Below, one piece after another: positions 1-9,995 of a stretch of DNA of 64,000 bases; positions within the stretch are counted from its first letter, which is position 1, and every line of letters begins with the position of its first letter. Origin of the DNA: Phlebotomus papatasi (lineage: Eukaryota; Arthropoda; Insecta; Diptera; Psychodidae); contig NC_077222.1 in the NCBI RefSeq assembly GCF_024763615.1, forward strand, positions 94,459,417 to 94,523,416, in the 5' to 3' direction. A model generated the notes under the pieces. The model searched no databases. It was not told where the DNA came from and saw nothing but the letters and a program-made list of their open reading frames with translations. The translations under genes were made by a program, and so were the position numbers.

Positions 1-279
1 TGAGAAAAATTCAATTTTATTCATCGAAAGTCTACGATTAGAACTGTGCCACTTATTATTATTAATCTTGTCGAGCCTTTAAAAAATTAAATATGTTTTG
101 CTCTAAAACGGGCCAAGTCAATGGCAAGCGGACTTGCCATCATCAAATCCCCTACTTCGCATGAGACAGGGAACACCGTGTGCTACTGTAATATTGAAAG
201 AGCACTTATTCAACTGAAAAAAAGTTATTGATTCGTTAACGAATCGAACATTTTCAAATCTTTTGAGAAAGTATTAAAG
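1..279. other. Intron/intergenic sequence with a small G+C-rich hairpin
   Basis: No coding sequence is seen. At 121-140 there is a perfect 8-bp hairpin (ATGGCAAG, loop CGGA, CTTGCCAT) inside a locally G+C-richer stretch, about 108-185, that may be an old repeat fragment. Its origin is unknown. Confidence 0.4.
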
Positions 280-984
280 GACACTCAATGGGTTAAGTGG
301 GAGAGCACTTGCTCTATGATGCAAGGGTCCCGGGTTCGAATCCCCTTTAGGTCACCAGGGGGGGAATTCTGTAACCCTGTGAAGTGATCACCTGTCAAAA
401 TGGGTGAACGCTTCACTAAAGTGATCGCAAAAGAGATTCTGTAACTGCGATAGCTTCACGTGAAGGGATCACTTTTAGGTTATGTTTTTCACTTGTCAAT
501 TTTTCGGTGAAGATGATGTTATCACTCGGTGAAGCCAATGAAATTTTTTTTCATAATCAGCTTGAAAAACAGCACTACATCATTTCTAATACTCAATTCT
601 AGTGTATTCCATTGTTATTTAGTTCAAATATTGATGAAAATCTTAAATTTAATAAAATTTTCAACACATTTCCCCTCTCTGCTTCACGCAAAGTTACAGA
701 ATAACTTTTCTAGCAGTCGTGAAGAGAAGCCCGTGAACCTTTCACTAGTGAATCGTTCACTAGTGAAGCGTTCATCGAGTTACAGAATTCCCTCCCAGGA
801 ATTTTTCTGGCGTTAAAGGTGTTCGGATTGCATCCAGTGAGCTTCACTACACTTGATTCCACGGGCATGGGACTGACAACCTCATCCCGTACAAGAAAAA
901 ATAATAATGCATGTCTAGAAATCCCCTTGCGGGAAGGCCTTGCTCCTTCATGGAATGTTGTGCCAGCATTATTATTATTATTAA
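280..984 (+). mobile_element. tRNA-derived SINE, family A, copy 1, split by a 435-bp insertion
   Basis: The head (280-354) keeps a tRNA-like layout: a box-A-like GGTTAAGTGGGAGAGC, an anticodon-arm remnant ACTTG...CAAGG, and a perfect box B GGTTCGAATCC at 333-343. The body resumes after the insertion at about 800 with a stretch almost identical to the copy at 40621-40885, and ends in a (TTA)n tail at about 966-984. The two halves join correctly when the insertion at 360-794 is removed. RNA polymerase III would transcribe an active copy. It is a mobile repeat, not a functional tRNA gene: the acceptor stem is not paired and the anticodon loop is too long. Confidence 0.8.
360..794. mobile_element. 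435-bp inverted-repeat element inserted in the SINE
   Basis: The left end GGGGGAATTCTGTAAC and the right end GTTACAGAATTCCCTC are inverted repeats of about 18 bp. The element is flanked by the direct repeat CCAGG (355-359 and 795-799), which I read as a 5-bp target duplication. The interior is full of short GTGAA/TTCAC motifs and GTGATCAC-like palindromes. No transposase is encoded, so it is non-autonomous; the superfamily is unassigned. The open frame crossing 529-816 lies inside it and is not a gene. Confidence 0.7.
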
Positions 985-1130
985 TAAAATGTTTAAATAC
1001 ACTTATTTGAAAAATAAAATGAAAAAGTAAGAGAATAAAAAAACTTCATAAAAAATAATGGGTCAATATATAAAATATTACTAATTAATCGTTTTAGGAC
1101 TGATTTTTTGGAAGTACTGTAGATGCGGCT

Positions 1131-1262
1131 GACTTTTCCCTCCGGGAGTGACTTTGCTCCCTGCCGTGTCTTTCGCAAGCTTTTGTTTAATTCAAGCACT
1201 TAAGGATGGTTTTCACAGATCTGACATGGTAGATCAGATACATCCGACACATCTTTAAGTAA
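1131..1262. mobile_element. MITE family 'TTTAATTCAAGCACTTAA', copy 1 (decayed)
   Basis: It shares the core TTTAATTCAAGCACTTAA (1179-1202 region) and a CTTTCG/AAGCTTTT flank with the elements at 39525-39901 and 58412-58566. The right arm is eroded. Start and end are approximate. Confidence 0.55.
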
Positions 1263-1834
1263 ACATTTTATGGCTGATATGTTTCAGAAGTAGTTTAGGC
1301 GGACATTTCGTGCATAAGATACTTAATATGGCCGGAAAATTTGCTATTTTGAATTTTTCAAGATTAAAAATTCAACCACTTTGTAAAGTTTATTTCTCAA
1401 GCAGCTAGGTTAAATTTGGATTCATTTGAAAGGTCTTAAAATCTTCAATCGGACTATATCGGTCGCAATCAGTAATGAATTGATATAGTACAGATTATTG
1501 AAGACTCTTCTTTCCAATATTCCTATTTTTTTGTGCATATTTTTCCCGATTTAACGGTTAAATGGTAAGTGATATCAATTTCTAGGTTTTCAGTAATCTT
1601 CACATAAATAGACTTATTTCAAGGATGTTTTATTTTTCAATTCTTATTCTCAAAACTTTCTTATCTCATCTAAATAATGCATTTAGCGTTTATTTCGGAA
1701 ATTACTCCAACTCTTCTTTCATATTTTTATACTATGTTTTAATGCATTGTAGGGGGAATTCTATATCTGTAATATCATATGACAAATTTTCGTGGTAAAA
1801 TTTAAGAGCAATATTAAAGGACAAAAAATAAACA
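1263..1834. other. Plain A+T-rich sequence
   Basis: No gene or strong repeat is seen. AGGGGGAATTCT near 1751 resembles the tip of the element at 360-794, but no partner end was found. Confidence 0.4.
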
Positions 1835-2275
1835 AGCAGTAAAATATTGAAAATAGTCAGCAAAAAATTGAAATGGTCAGTGAAAAATTAAAAACTTGTG
1901 AGTAAAAAATTAAAAAAGGGAATAAAAAGTTAAACAGGAGCAGTATTTTCTCAAAAATGGTCAGTAAAAAATAAAATCTGATCAGTACAGAATAAAAAGT
2001 GGTCAATAAAAAACCCGATCAAAGAAAAAATACAATGAGATCAGTAAAAGAAATAAAACACGGTCAGTAAATTAAAAATTGATAGTGAAAACTTCAGAGC
2101 GATCAGTATATATTATTCAATTTTTTTCAGTAAAAAAAATTAAAAAAAGTGATAAAAAATGAAAATATTAAAAATTAGTAGTAGAGTAAATTTGATTAGG
2201 TATAATAATCAAAAAGCGGTCAGCAAAACAAACTGAAATTTGGTTTTTAAAAAATAGAAAGCGGTCAGCTATTTT
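1835..2275. repeat. Degenerate minisatellite, about 20-bp unit (GGTCAGTAAAAAATTAAAAA-like)
   Basis: About 18 imperfect units run in the same direction, each a GTCAG/ATCAGT core followed by a run of A and AATTAAAA. Unit length drifts from about 18 to 30 bp. It is G-poor and C-poor on this strand. It is non-coding. Confidence 0.75.
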
Positions 2276-3125
2276 GAATTGTCCTGTTTCATTTGTCTTA
2301 CCCAAAAACTGACAAACTTAATCCTTATTGCCTTTTTAAGCTTTTCACTGCCTTTTTTAAAATTTTTTTCTGACCATTTAATTTTAAAAGTAATGTTATC
2401 TTCAAACTTCGAGATTGACCAGTACTAGTGATATTTTTTTCATATCCTTTCTCCTCTACCGCAAATAATTTCATTACTTTAAGCGAGTCAGAATAATCTT
2501 CAAAGATACAACGCTAAACCACAAAAAAAAGATCCTAGGCATTTAAGAAAAATCAATAAACACAGAGAATAATATGTCTTTTTAATGTTTAATAAAATGA
2601 ACATTCCAAAGTTTATGTTACTGAAATGAAATTCAGCAGTGAAATAACAAACCCCTTTTAATATTGTTCAAGATCGCATCATAATTTCTCAACGAGTGAT
2701 CACCGAAGAGACATTCTCAGAGAAAGAGGAGTTCTATGACCCATTTCGAGAGTGAACTTAATTATTCCAATGAGAAATAGTTTAAGTGTCTTCCAAGCGT
2801 TGAATGTCTCCCAACACAAGCGCAAAAGCGAAACTATCGCAATTTTCTCGTGTATCATCTTCTATCTTTGCTGTAATACTCTCTGTCTATTTATATCAAA
2901 TAACTAAGTGGCTCGAAAAATTATGATCGAGGAAATAGTCGGAGTGTCTGTGTCTCATTCTTATTTTACTCAAAGTATTGAGCAAGGCTCTTTCATGACA
3001 AAATCAATGGATCTCAATTCCCTCAAATAATAATAAGTCTATCACACCCAAAAAGTCGTGGACAAAAATAGAATGTATTTGTACATTGGGATTTCGGGAC
3101 AGCAGGAAGTATGTATATAACTTAC
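2276..3125. other. Presumed downstream intron of the exon at 3126-3368
   Basis: The donor GTAAGT reads leftwards from 3125, so this is intron on the minus strand. No next exon was recognised between here and position 1. No repeat stands out. Confidence 0.5.
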
Positions 3126-3368
3126 CGGTGATCCTCTTCGGCCCAGTAAACTCTCGAGCATGCACTGAACCTCAAATGCCTTGAGATAGAGCAAGTGATA
3201 GCGCCTCTCCAATCCCTTCAAATTCCCATCTCCACGACGACCTGATGATGATGTTGGTGACAGGGATTTATCCTGACCACTGGCACCTTCTTCTGTAGCC
3301 TCCTTCTCAGCTGTTCTGATGCAAGCACCAACAACACGAGCCTGCGATACGATTTCACGATAGAGATC
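3126..3368 (-). CDS. Internal coding exon (81 codons), spectrin-repeat-like; probably a klarsicht/nesprin-type LINC-complex protein
   Basis: This is the only convincing coding exon. On the minus strand an acceptor (TTATAATTTCAG) precedes GATCTC and a consensus donor (GTAAGT) follows the last codon CCG. The exon is 243 bases, a multiple of three, open throughout, and enters and leaves in phase 0. The protein begins DLYREIVSQARVVGACIRTA, a helix. A low-complexity Ser/Gly linker follows (residues about 28-50). It ends in a second amphipathic helix, residues 53-75, LERRYHLLYLKAFEVQCMLE. Two helices split by a flexible insert, with the Arg-Tyr and Leu spacing of the second, resemble a divergent spectrin repeat. 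Klarsicht and nesprins link nuclei to microtubule motors or actin and have very long introns, which would fit. That assignment is from memory of the family, not a search, and other spectrin-like proteins are possible. The base composition is clearly richer in G+C than its flanks. The exon reality is firm; the family is not. Confidence 0.85.
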
Positions 3369-4440
3369 CTGAAATTATAAGAAAGAAATAGTTCGTTAGA
3401 AAATTGTGAGATTTTTTATTAGATTTTTACTCTGCACAGAGCTTAGAATATATCAACATAGAATTCTGTCAGAGATATTTATTACAAAAAATTTCTAGCA
3501 GTTGTCTGCATTTTTTGAAGAATTATTATTTTTTTGTAAACATAAAAGAGAAAGGTTTTTTAAATAGATTTCCCTACAAACGAGGATGGGTTTAAGTTAT
3601 ACTTTCCCCGTGAGGTTTGAGTAATAAAATTACTGCAGTAATGAGTCAATAGAAGAGTATAATGCACAGTTAAAATAAAAAAACAGAAAGTTATAGCAGT
3701 TTTATAGCAAACCTAATGTGGTAAATTTCAATGAAAATGAAATTTATTGCAAATTTCTTTTCAAGTAGCAACAGAAAGACTTTTCATTTAAACCAAATAG
3801 AATTTTATTGAAGTTCTTAAGAAAATAAAAACATAAAAAAAACTGCTAGAAAAACTTATTGTTGCAGTTTGTTAAAACTACATAAAAAAGTTCTTGCAAC
3901 CAGAGAGACTTCTTATTGAATCCAAATAATGTAATAGCAGTTTTTTGTTAAGCCTTAAAATCTGTCTAAATACAAACATAGAAAAAAACATAGAATGCTA
4001 ATATATGTCAAGGTATGATAGACCTTTTATGTCAACATAGATATTCCATGTTTTGTATGCCTCCATTATAATTTACGACGACAAACATTATTCCTCACAA
4101 ATATTTCATTTGATGCAAAGTAATTACAAAATCATGTTTAAAAAAAAGTCTAAGTCATTTTAATCTCCTCTTGTAAATTATGTCCACCAGAAGTAAGTAG
4201 GAAAATTTATTTTTGGACTCTGTCGAAGGTCGAGGCATTTAATCTTCAGTATAGAAGCTCATTCCACTCGAAGCCACACACGCAATAGTCATTGAAAGAC
4301 AATTGTAAGTGGTGAGTGATCTCATATAAGAAATTTTCCCAAACACCAAGAAAAAAACACTCTATTGCAGGAAAACAAAAAAAATCAGTGATCTAACACG
4401 TCAATCTCTTGGATGTGTAATTTGCACTGACATCGTAGGG
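3369..4440. other. Plain intronic A+T-rich sequence
   Basis: It holds the polypyrimidine tract and acceptor of the exon at its left edge (3369-3385). Otherwise it is low-complexity A+T-rich sequence without a recognisable feature. Confidence 0.45.
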
Positions 4441-4807
4441 AAATGGTGTGTGAATTCGCGAGAATCTGACAAGAGATTTCAAATTGCAGAAAGAGGCGTG
4501 AATTCAACTTTAACAATCAATAAAAGTCATAAACTAGACATTGTCGCTCCAAGGGATAAAACCATCAAAGTTGAGTTGTATGTGGATTTTTTGCCAAGTA
4601 AATTGAAGATGAAGTTAATAGAATTTGCTGGTGAGGTGTCTCTAAGACACTTTGTGCAATTTAGACCCTCACTTTTTCAACATCAAACCTAGAGTAGAGA
4701 CACACCTCAAAGGAGGCAAAGCATTGAGACAAAGGAAGAAACATTTGGTCGTTTGCATCAAGAACTGTCGTAACTTAATTTTCAAAAATATTTCAGTTTT
4801 CACTTGC

Positions 4808-5115
4808 TTATTCGGAGAACTGAAATAATCTTATACTTGAATTGACACCATAGATGTCTCTCGGAGTGGCACCGATTTCTCCTAAGAACGTTCCTAGTGT
4901 TAGCTTGTGATTTACGCTTTCGGGAGGGGTATCGTACAGAGAATTACTATTTAGAGTTAATTCATGTTGAATCGTCGTCTTAGGGAACAGATCGTTAAGA
5001 GGAACGCTGAGGGTTCCAGAGAAATCTCTGACAGCCAAGGCGTACATCCACGCGATTGACTTAAGGGGTATTCTTTTATATGTATTAAACAATGTCTTTC
5101 TATAAAATCGATGAA
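4808..5115 (-). other. Unexplained G+C-richer open frame (about 100 codons)
   Basis: A minus-strand frame stays open from a stop near 5123 to a stop at 4808. The stretch is visibly richer in G+C than its flanks and its translation has a balanced, protein-like amino acid mix, for example FLGEIGATPRDIYG near the C-terminal end. It has no ATG start, the first possible start being TTG at 5092, and no convincing splice sites. I do not recognise the family. It could be a fragment of an old mobile element, an integrated viral fragment or chance. The duplicated segments just to its right favour a repeat-derived origin. Confidence 0.35.
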
Positions 5116-5240
5116 ACGATGTATTTTAAATAAAATCGCATACTGAAATTATGTTGTAATGGATAACAACATTATAAAGCCATTGAGGCGATTTACATAG
5201 ACGTATAAAATTTATTTTAATCTTCTCGGTGTAAACGACA

Positions 5241-5370
5241 AATCCAATACGACCTCTTGTTTTGAATTGGCTTGAATTTAAAATGTCCCATTTGTCCCAA
5301 AAATTTTTTTGGAGTGCGCAAACAGGAATTCGAAGCAGCATTTGATGTTCTATCTAACCTCATTTTATGG
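5241..5370. repeat. Local direct duplication, unit 1
   Basis: It shares ATACGACCTCTTGTTT, GTCCCATTTGTCCCAAAAA and GGAATTC in the same order with 5646-5769, about 400 bp away, at roughly 75-80% identity by eye. It looks like an old direct duplication, possibly part of the same decayed element as the open frame at 4808. Confidence 0.65.
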
Positions 5371-5645
5371 TTTTTAGTGGCAAAACGACAAAAAATTATA
5401 TTTGAGACTTTATTCAGCTTTCATCAAAGAAGCAAGAACCTAAAACGTTAAAAAGGAAAGAGTAAGGATAAAACCTGAGTTTCATTCCAAATATTACAAG
5501 AAAATGAGATAATATTGAAGACAGACTAAGGTCAGTGTGACTTAGGTGATGTGAAATAGTTTGAAAGCATTTTTTCGGATTCGATTTTGCTAATGCGATG
5601 ATGAAACTAGTTTCAGTAACTTTGATTTTGTCGATGGAAAATGCA

Positions 5646-5769
5646 ATTCAAATACGACCTCTTGTTTCTAATTGAATCGGCTTGAAACTGTCCCATTTGT
5701 CCCAAAAAATTTCGGAGCGCGTAAAGGGGAATTCAGAGTAACACTTCGCATTCAACCTAATCATTTTTC
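5646..5769. repeat. Local direct duplication, unit 2
   Basis: Partner of 5241-5370, in the same orientation. Both units carry TGTCCCATTTGTCCCAAAAA. Confidence 0.65.
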
Positions 5770-6105
5770 TTCACATTTTACGGAAATTTATATAATTCCA
5801 AGGATGGGCTTTAAAAAAAGGCAAACAGTAAAAAATAACGTAAACAGAGATATTTATATTTGATTTGATGCAGTCAGAAGGGACTTGCTATACACTAATT
5901 GGCACTAATTATTCTACGGAAATACTATGTGTATATAAAAGTTCCATCTAGAAGATTTAAACGGTTATTTCTAACCTCACAAAAGAGACATTCTGTTAAA
6001 AATCAAATTCAACCTTCGGTTTATTATATAGATCGACACGATTGGAATTGCATTTTGGGACAGCTCTATGACCTCAACGTTTTAACAATCGTAATCTAAA
6101 AGTTA

Positions 6106-6353
6106 GGTTCGAATGAACACCTCTTCAACAGAGAACGCCTATTGACACTTTTGCCAAAATATTGAAATTTATTTAATGTATCTAATAAAATATAAGTAAT
6201 ATGGCGTTTTTTCATTAATTTACGATTTTCGATAACGATAAAGTGTTTAAATTTCGTCTTCCAAATGGTACAGAGTAGGTTGTCAATAGGTCCTGACTCC
6301 CCTGACACGAGTTGTTAAAGTGTCAATAGGTGTTCCGGGTGTTCCCTTCACCC
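6106..6353. mobile_element. MITE family 'GGGTCGAAGGAACACC', copy 1 (enlarged by an internal duplication)
   Basis: Its left 100 bp match, in inverted orientation, the compact copy at 56975-57113. The ends are GGTTCGAATGAACACC and GGTGTTCCCTTCACCC. GTGTCAATAGG occurs twice near the right end, so this copy has been extended internally. A TA precedes the left end. Confidence 0.65.
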
Positions 6354-6474
6354 TTTGGCTCCGGCATACCTTTCACAGATCAGGAAAATTTCATGAAATC
6401 AAAATTACCATCCTCTTCTTTCAAAAATGTTTTGCATATGACTATCTATTTCTTTCACACTTAAAATTCTAATG

Positions 6475-6604
6475 CAGAGGTGTGCAAGAAACCGTTGAAA
6501 CCGAATTAACGTCAAAATAAGTTTGTTATAGTAGCGTTTTGACCATTGACGTACATGTTTCATTTGACGTTAATTCGGTTTCAACGGTTTCTTGCACACC
6601 TCTG
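6475..6604. mobile_element. hAT-type MITE, 130 bp, perfect 42-bp terminal inverted repeats
   Basis: The ends CAGAGGTGTGCAAGAAACCG and their exact complement are paired over 42 bp (6475-6516 with 6563-6604) without a mismatch. The flanks carry the perfect 8-bp direct repeat TTCTAATG (6467-6474 and 6605-6612). An 8-bp target duplication and CAGRGGTG-type tips are hallmarks of the hAT superfamily. No coding capacity is left, so mobility would depend on a transposase from elsewhere. Intact ends and target duplication argue for a recent insertion. Confidence 0.92.
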
Positions 6605-6612
6605 TTCTAATG

Positions 6613-9018
6613 AACCAAATTGAATTTGATGTGATGTTCAAAAGAAGAAGAAGAGTCGAAAAGAATGACAGGAAAATTTCAAGAAGTAGAAATTTGAATA
6701 CCCTTTCTTCTTATATCGTTTGCGTAATGTCTATCTCATTCTTCCGCACTCTTCTTCTTCATTTAAGCGTCACAACAAATTCAATTAAGATCAATCGAAT
6801 TTGGAGTGCGAAAGAATAAGATAGGCATATGCAAAACGTGTGAGAAAGGAAGGAATCTGAATTTTGATTTCTTGAATTTTTTCTGATCAAAAAGGTGTGC
6901 CGAAGTCACATAGCATTAATTAAAAAAAAAAAACACAAAAATCTCAAAGTCACTGTCTCCAACCGTTTGGCTTTTAAGTCGGATTGTGATCATATTGACC
7001 GACAGATGATACCGATGATACACTAATAAAGAGAAATAAGAAAAAAGCGAGCGCCTGACGGTGGAAGGAGAAAATTTGAATTGACCAGAACATAATGTTA
7101 AAAGTGAAGAAATAGCACTAAGAAAAGTAGTTAAAATGCAGTTATACTTATTGCTGACACAAACGACGGCTTTTTGCTGCTAAAGAGGAGGTTCATTTTT
7201 TTGTTACAACTCTCCAGGAATCTCTCTCAATGCAATTTATTGCCATTTTCAAAAGACAAAAACCATTGAAGAACCCATAGCAAAAAGAACAACTAAGAAC
7301 ATTTAAAGGCTTGGTATTTTAATCAATTGCAGAAGACAAGTTTGAAACAAAAAAAATCCCATTTAGGTGGGAAGATAGTTTATATAGGAGTTTGTGTTAT
7401 TCTTAAAAGCTACCACACTTATCAATTCTCATGGTAAGAAGAAAGAACATAAATTCATTTAAGTGGAGTCAGTTAATCATGTTGTTTCATTCTAGAAAAG
7501 AAATTAAATTCCCCATCGCGCGCATGCAACTAAATGGGATTTTGATTTTTTAAACCACCCACCCAAAATCACCATTTTGAAGATAGTCCGGAGGCAAAAT
7601 GCAACATATTTAAGCCATATACTATTCTCATCTAATAATCTATTCTCCATAGTCTTTTGCAATTATCTCTTTTAAGAGCCACTTTGTTCTTAAGAGGAAA
7701 CACACCTTTAAAAAGGTTGTCGGTGAAAGGCTTGTCAGAGCGATTTGTGTAATCAAATGTAGCCGCTCAGAGTTCTTCAACATCACTCCCCAGGTAATTA
7801 GCTCCTCAATCTGACTTGCTAATTAATGGTGTTAAAAAAAATGAACCGAAAAATTCAAGTCAAGGTAGAGGAGGTTTTATCTCAACGATACAACTTTCTC
7901 AGACTCTCCATTGACTCGTCCAAAACAACTATTTCAAGAATGAATTTTTTTTTTATTCTCCACCTCACACACATTTACGTGGGATGCCCCATCGGATTCA
8001 CTATCAAAACCTGTCATATTTGGGTGGGACTCTCAATCATACAACATTAAAAATGTCACTTGATTTTCACCGGGCGCGAGAAAGACTTTCTTCAGGCGTG
8101 TGGGTGATGATGAGAAAATCCCCATGCCCAGACATCCATAAATCAGATAAAAATTTGTAAAATTTGTTCCATTCCACCGGTCATAGCAATTAACAATCAA
8201 AAAAAATTAATTAAGAAAAAATTACCGGTGCTGTCATATTGAAAGTTTCAACAAATAAATACCAAAAACACAAATATGCTGATTAATGAGAATTTATGTG
8301 CCACCTCAATTGACACATCGTTGAGTGAATTTCCCCCCTCAGCCACAAGAACATCTCGATATAGAAAGGGAAAATACGAAAATTTTATACAGCAGCAAAA
8401 GTGAGGATGCAGCAAAAAAAAAAACAGACGATCAACTCCAAGATCTAGAGAGAAATGGAAGGAAAAACAAAACTCTTTCCGAGTTCACATTGCAATGAAG
8501 AACCGGAAAATATGGACTCATAATTCAAAAGAAATTCTATTTTAAAACCAGCGAGAAATGTGTTCTGGGGAGTTCTAAAACATCATATATACAATTCTAG
8601 GGGGAACCAGAGAGTAAAATCTGGAATTTAACTTGAACAGAACAGTTCCGTATACAATCATCAACTCTCCTTTTCGAGAAGCACAAAACATATAGCGTTT
8701 TTGTAATATGAGCTCGTGCGGTAATTGGAAGTGAAGGAATATTGTAATCAATTGATTTCTTGCACAAAAACAATTTCAGTGCGAGAAAATGTGCCTAGAA
8801 AAATCAGCAGTTGTGATGACTGCAATTTTTCGATTGATCAGTAATTTTTGTAAGTTACTCGTCTCCTAAATTAACAGTTCATTTCGTATAAAGATATGGG
8901 ATACGAAAATTGGTAATTTAGAAGCCGAATAAATTATATGTAGTTAGATAATAATCCCTGTATAATCAGTCTGGATTGAACTGGGGACCTCTCAGACAAA
9001 TCGTCGATAGGATCAATA
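6613..9018. other. Plain intronic sequence
   Basis: No gene or clear repeat was found. It includes poly-A and poly-T runs (such as 6926-6937 and 8417-8426) and the CG-rich hexamer run CGCGCGC near 7518. Open frames are short. Confidence 0.4.
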
Positions 9019-9282
9019 ACTCGTCAGTTGGTTCAGCATTTGTTGTAACTTCCTCATCGCCTCATCAGCACTTCTTCTAACACCTAGAAATACACACACT
9101 ACAAGAACTGCTGATGAGATGATGAGGAAGTTACGACAATTGCTGATCCAACCGACGAACTGTGCTAGGTACATTTGCTTTGTGTCTGCATCCGTTTCAA
9201 CGCATCGCTACGTGGTGTTTGGAACGAATTCAGACACAAAGCAAACGCAGTTAGCATAGTTGCTGATCCAATCGACGAAATA
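9019..9282. mobile_element. Nested foldback cluster
   Basis: The outer arms at 9019-9080 and about 9110-9162 are inverted repeats of about 60 bp, with tips CGTCAGTTGGTTCAGCA / TGCTGATCCAACCGACGA. Immediately right lies a second hairpin: TTTGCTTTGTGTCTGCATCC (9174-9200) pairs with 9219-9245. It is followed by another copy of TTGCTGATCCAATCGACGAA (9260-9279). A lone copy of TTGCTGATCCAA is also at about 58223. This looks like one foldback element inserted beside or into another. Confidence 0.75.
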
Positions 9283-9305
9283 ACAGTGAGTTAAAATATC
9301 GCAGA

Positions 9306-9540
9306 GGCCACAGAATTGTTTCTGCCCTTCTTAAAATGAATCATGACATATCGAAGGCTATAGATTGCAATCGTTTTGTTGTGTTAGTTTTGCTAAACTT
9401 CACCAAGACGTTCTATAGCTTGCAGCTTGATCTGATTTGCTTCAAACTTTTCAAGCTTTTAATTAAATTTACCTCTTCCGCTCATAATTTGTCAAATATG
9501 CTGACCAAACATCTTTATCTGCCTATCTATCTTCACAGAA
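9306..9540 (+). pseudogene. LINE reverse-transcriptase fragment (Jockey/CR1-like), broken
   Basis: The plus frame from 9306 reads GHRIVSALLKMNHDISKAID, then VVLVLLNFTKTFYSLQLDL. This matches the order of conserved blocks in non-LTR reverse transcriptases: the G(H/R)S...ALL motif, then the first catalytic block LLDFSKAFD. The catalytic Asp of LLD is Asn here, and the Ala and last Asp of the block are also changed, so it cannot be active. The frame runs on to residues resembling the YL...R motif and is then cut at a foldback element. It is an old 5'-truncated and internally deleted copy. Identification rests on motif order, not a database search. Confidence 0.7.
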
Positions 9541-9990
9541 AAAATTTTCTGTACAATTGTTCGTAAATGTTTGTGAATTCTTCTTTGGGACTTACGAAAC
9601 GCTCGTAAATCGTATAATCCACGAAAAATTTCGTAAAAGTTTGTACATTTTCACAAACATGTTTGTTAAATGATCATTTGACGAGTATTTTTTTTACTTT
9701 TACAAACATTTGTTCGCACATTTTTGTTTGTGTGGCAAAAACTTACGAACAAATGACGAAATTTTACGAAGAATTTTTGTGTGTTTACGAACATTTACGA
9801 ACAAATGTTTGTAAAAGTACGAAAAATCCTCGTCAAATGATCATTTTACGAACAATGTTTGTGAAAAAAAGTACAAACTTTTATAAACTTGTTTGTTGGT
9901 TTATACGATTTACAAGCGTTGCGCAAGTCGCCAATAAGGATTCACAAACATTTACGAACAATATTACAAAATATTTTTTCTTTATAGTTC
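9541..9990. mobile_element. Foldback MITE with TTTACGAAC-type arms inserted in the LINE
   Basis: Two arms of about 200 bp are inverted repeats; TTGTTCGTAAATGTTTGTGA at the left matches the complement of the right end. The interior repeats ACAAATG/TTTACGAAC many times. The 10-bp direct repeat CTTCACAGAA flanks it at 9531-9540 and 9997-10006; this could be a target duplication or a microhomology deletion scar. The 185-codon open frame at 9663-10220 is created by this element and the LINE tail and is not a gene. A half copy lies at 42968-43248. Confidence 0.75.
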
Positions 9991-9995
9991 CGAGA

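Noticed and set aside
289..356. Possible tRNA genes (also 40815-40885, reverse strand)
   Set aside because: Box A and box B are present, but the acceptor stem is not paired, the anticodon loop is enlarged and the same head is joined to a repeated body and (TTA)n tail. These are SINE heads.
1835..2275. Evenly repeated words considered as a CRISPR array
   Set aside because: Units are degenerate, of variable length and without unique spacers, and the genome is animal. It is a minisatellite.
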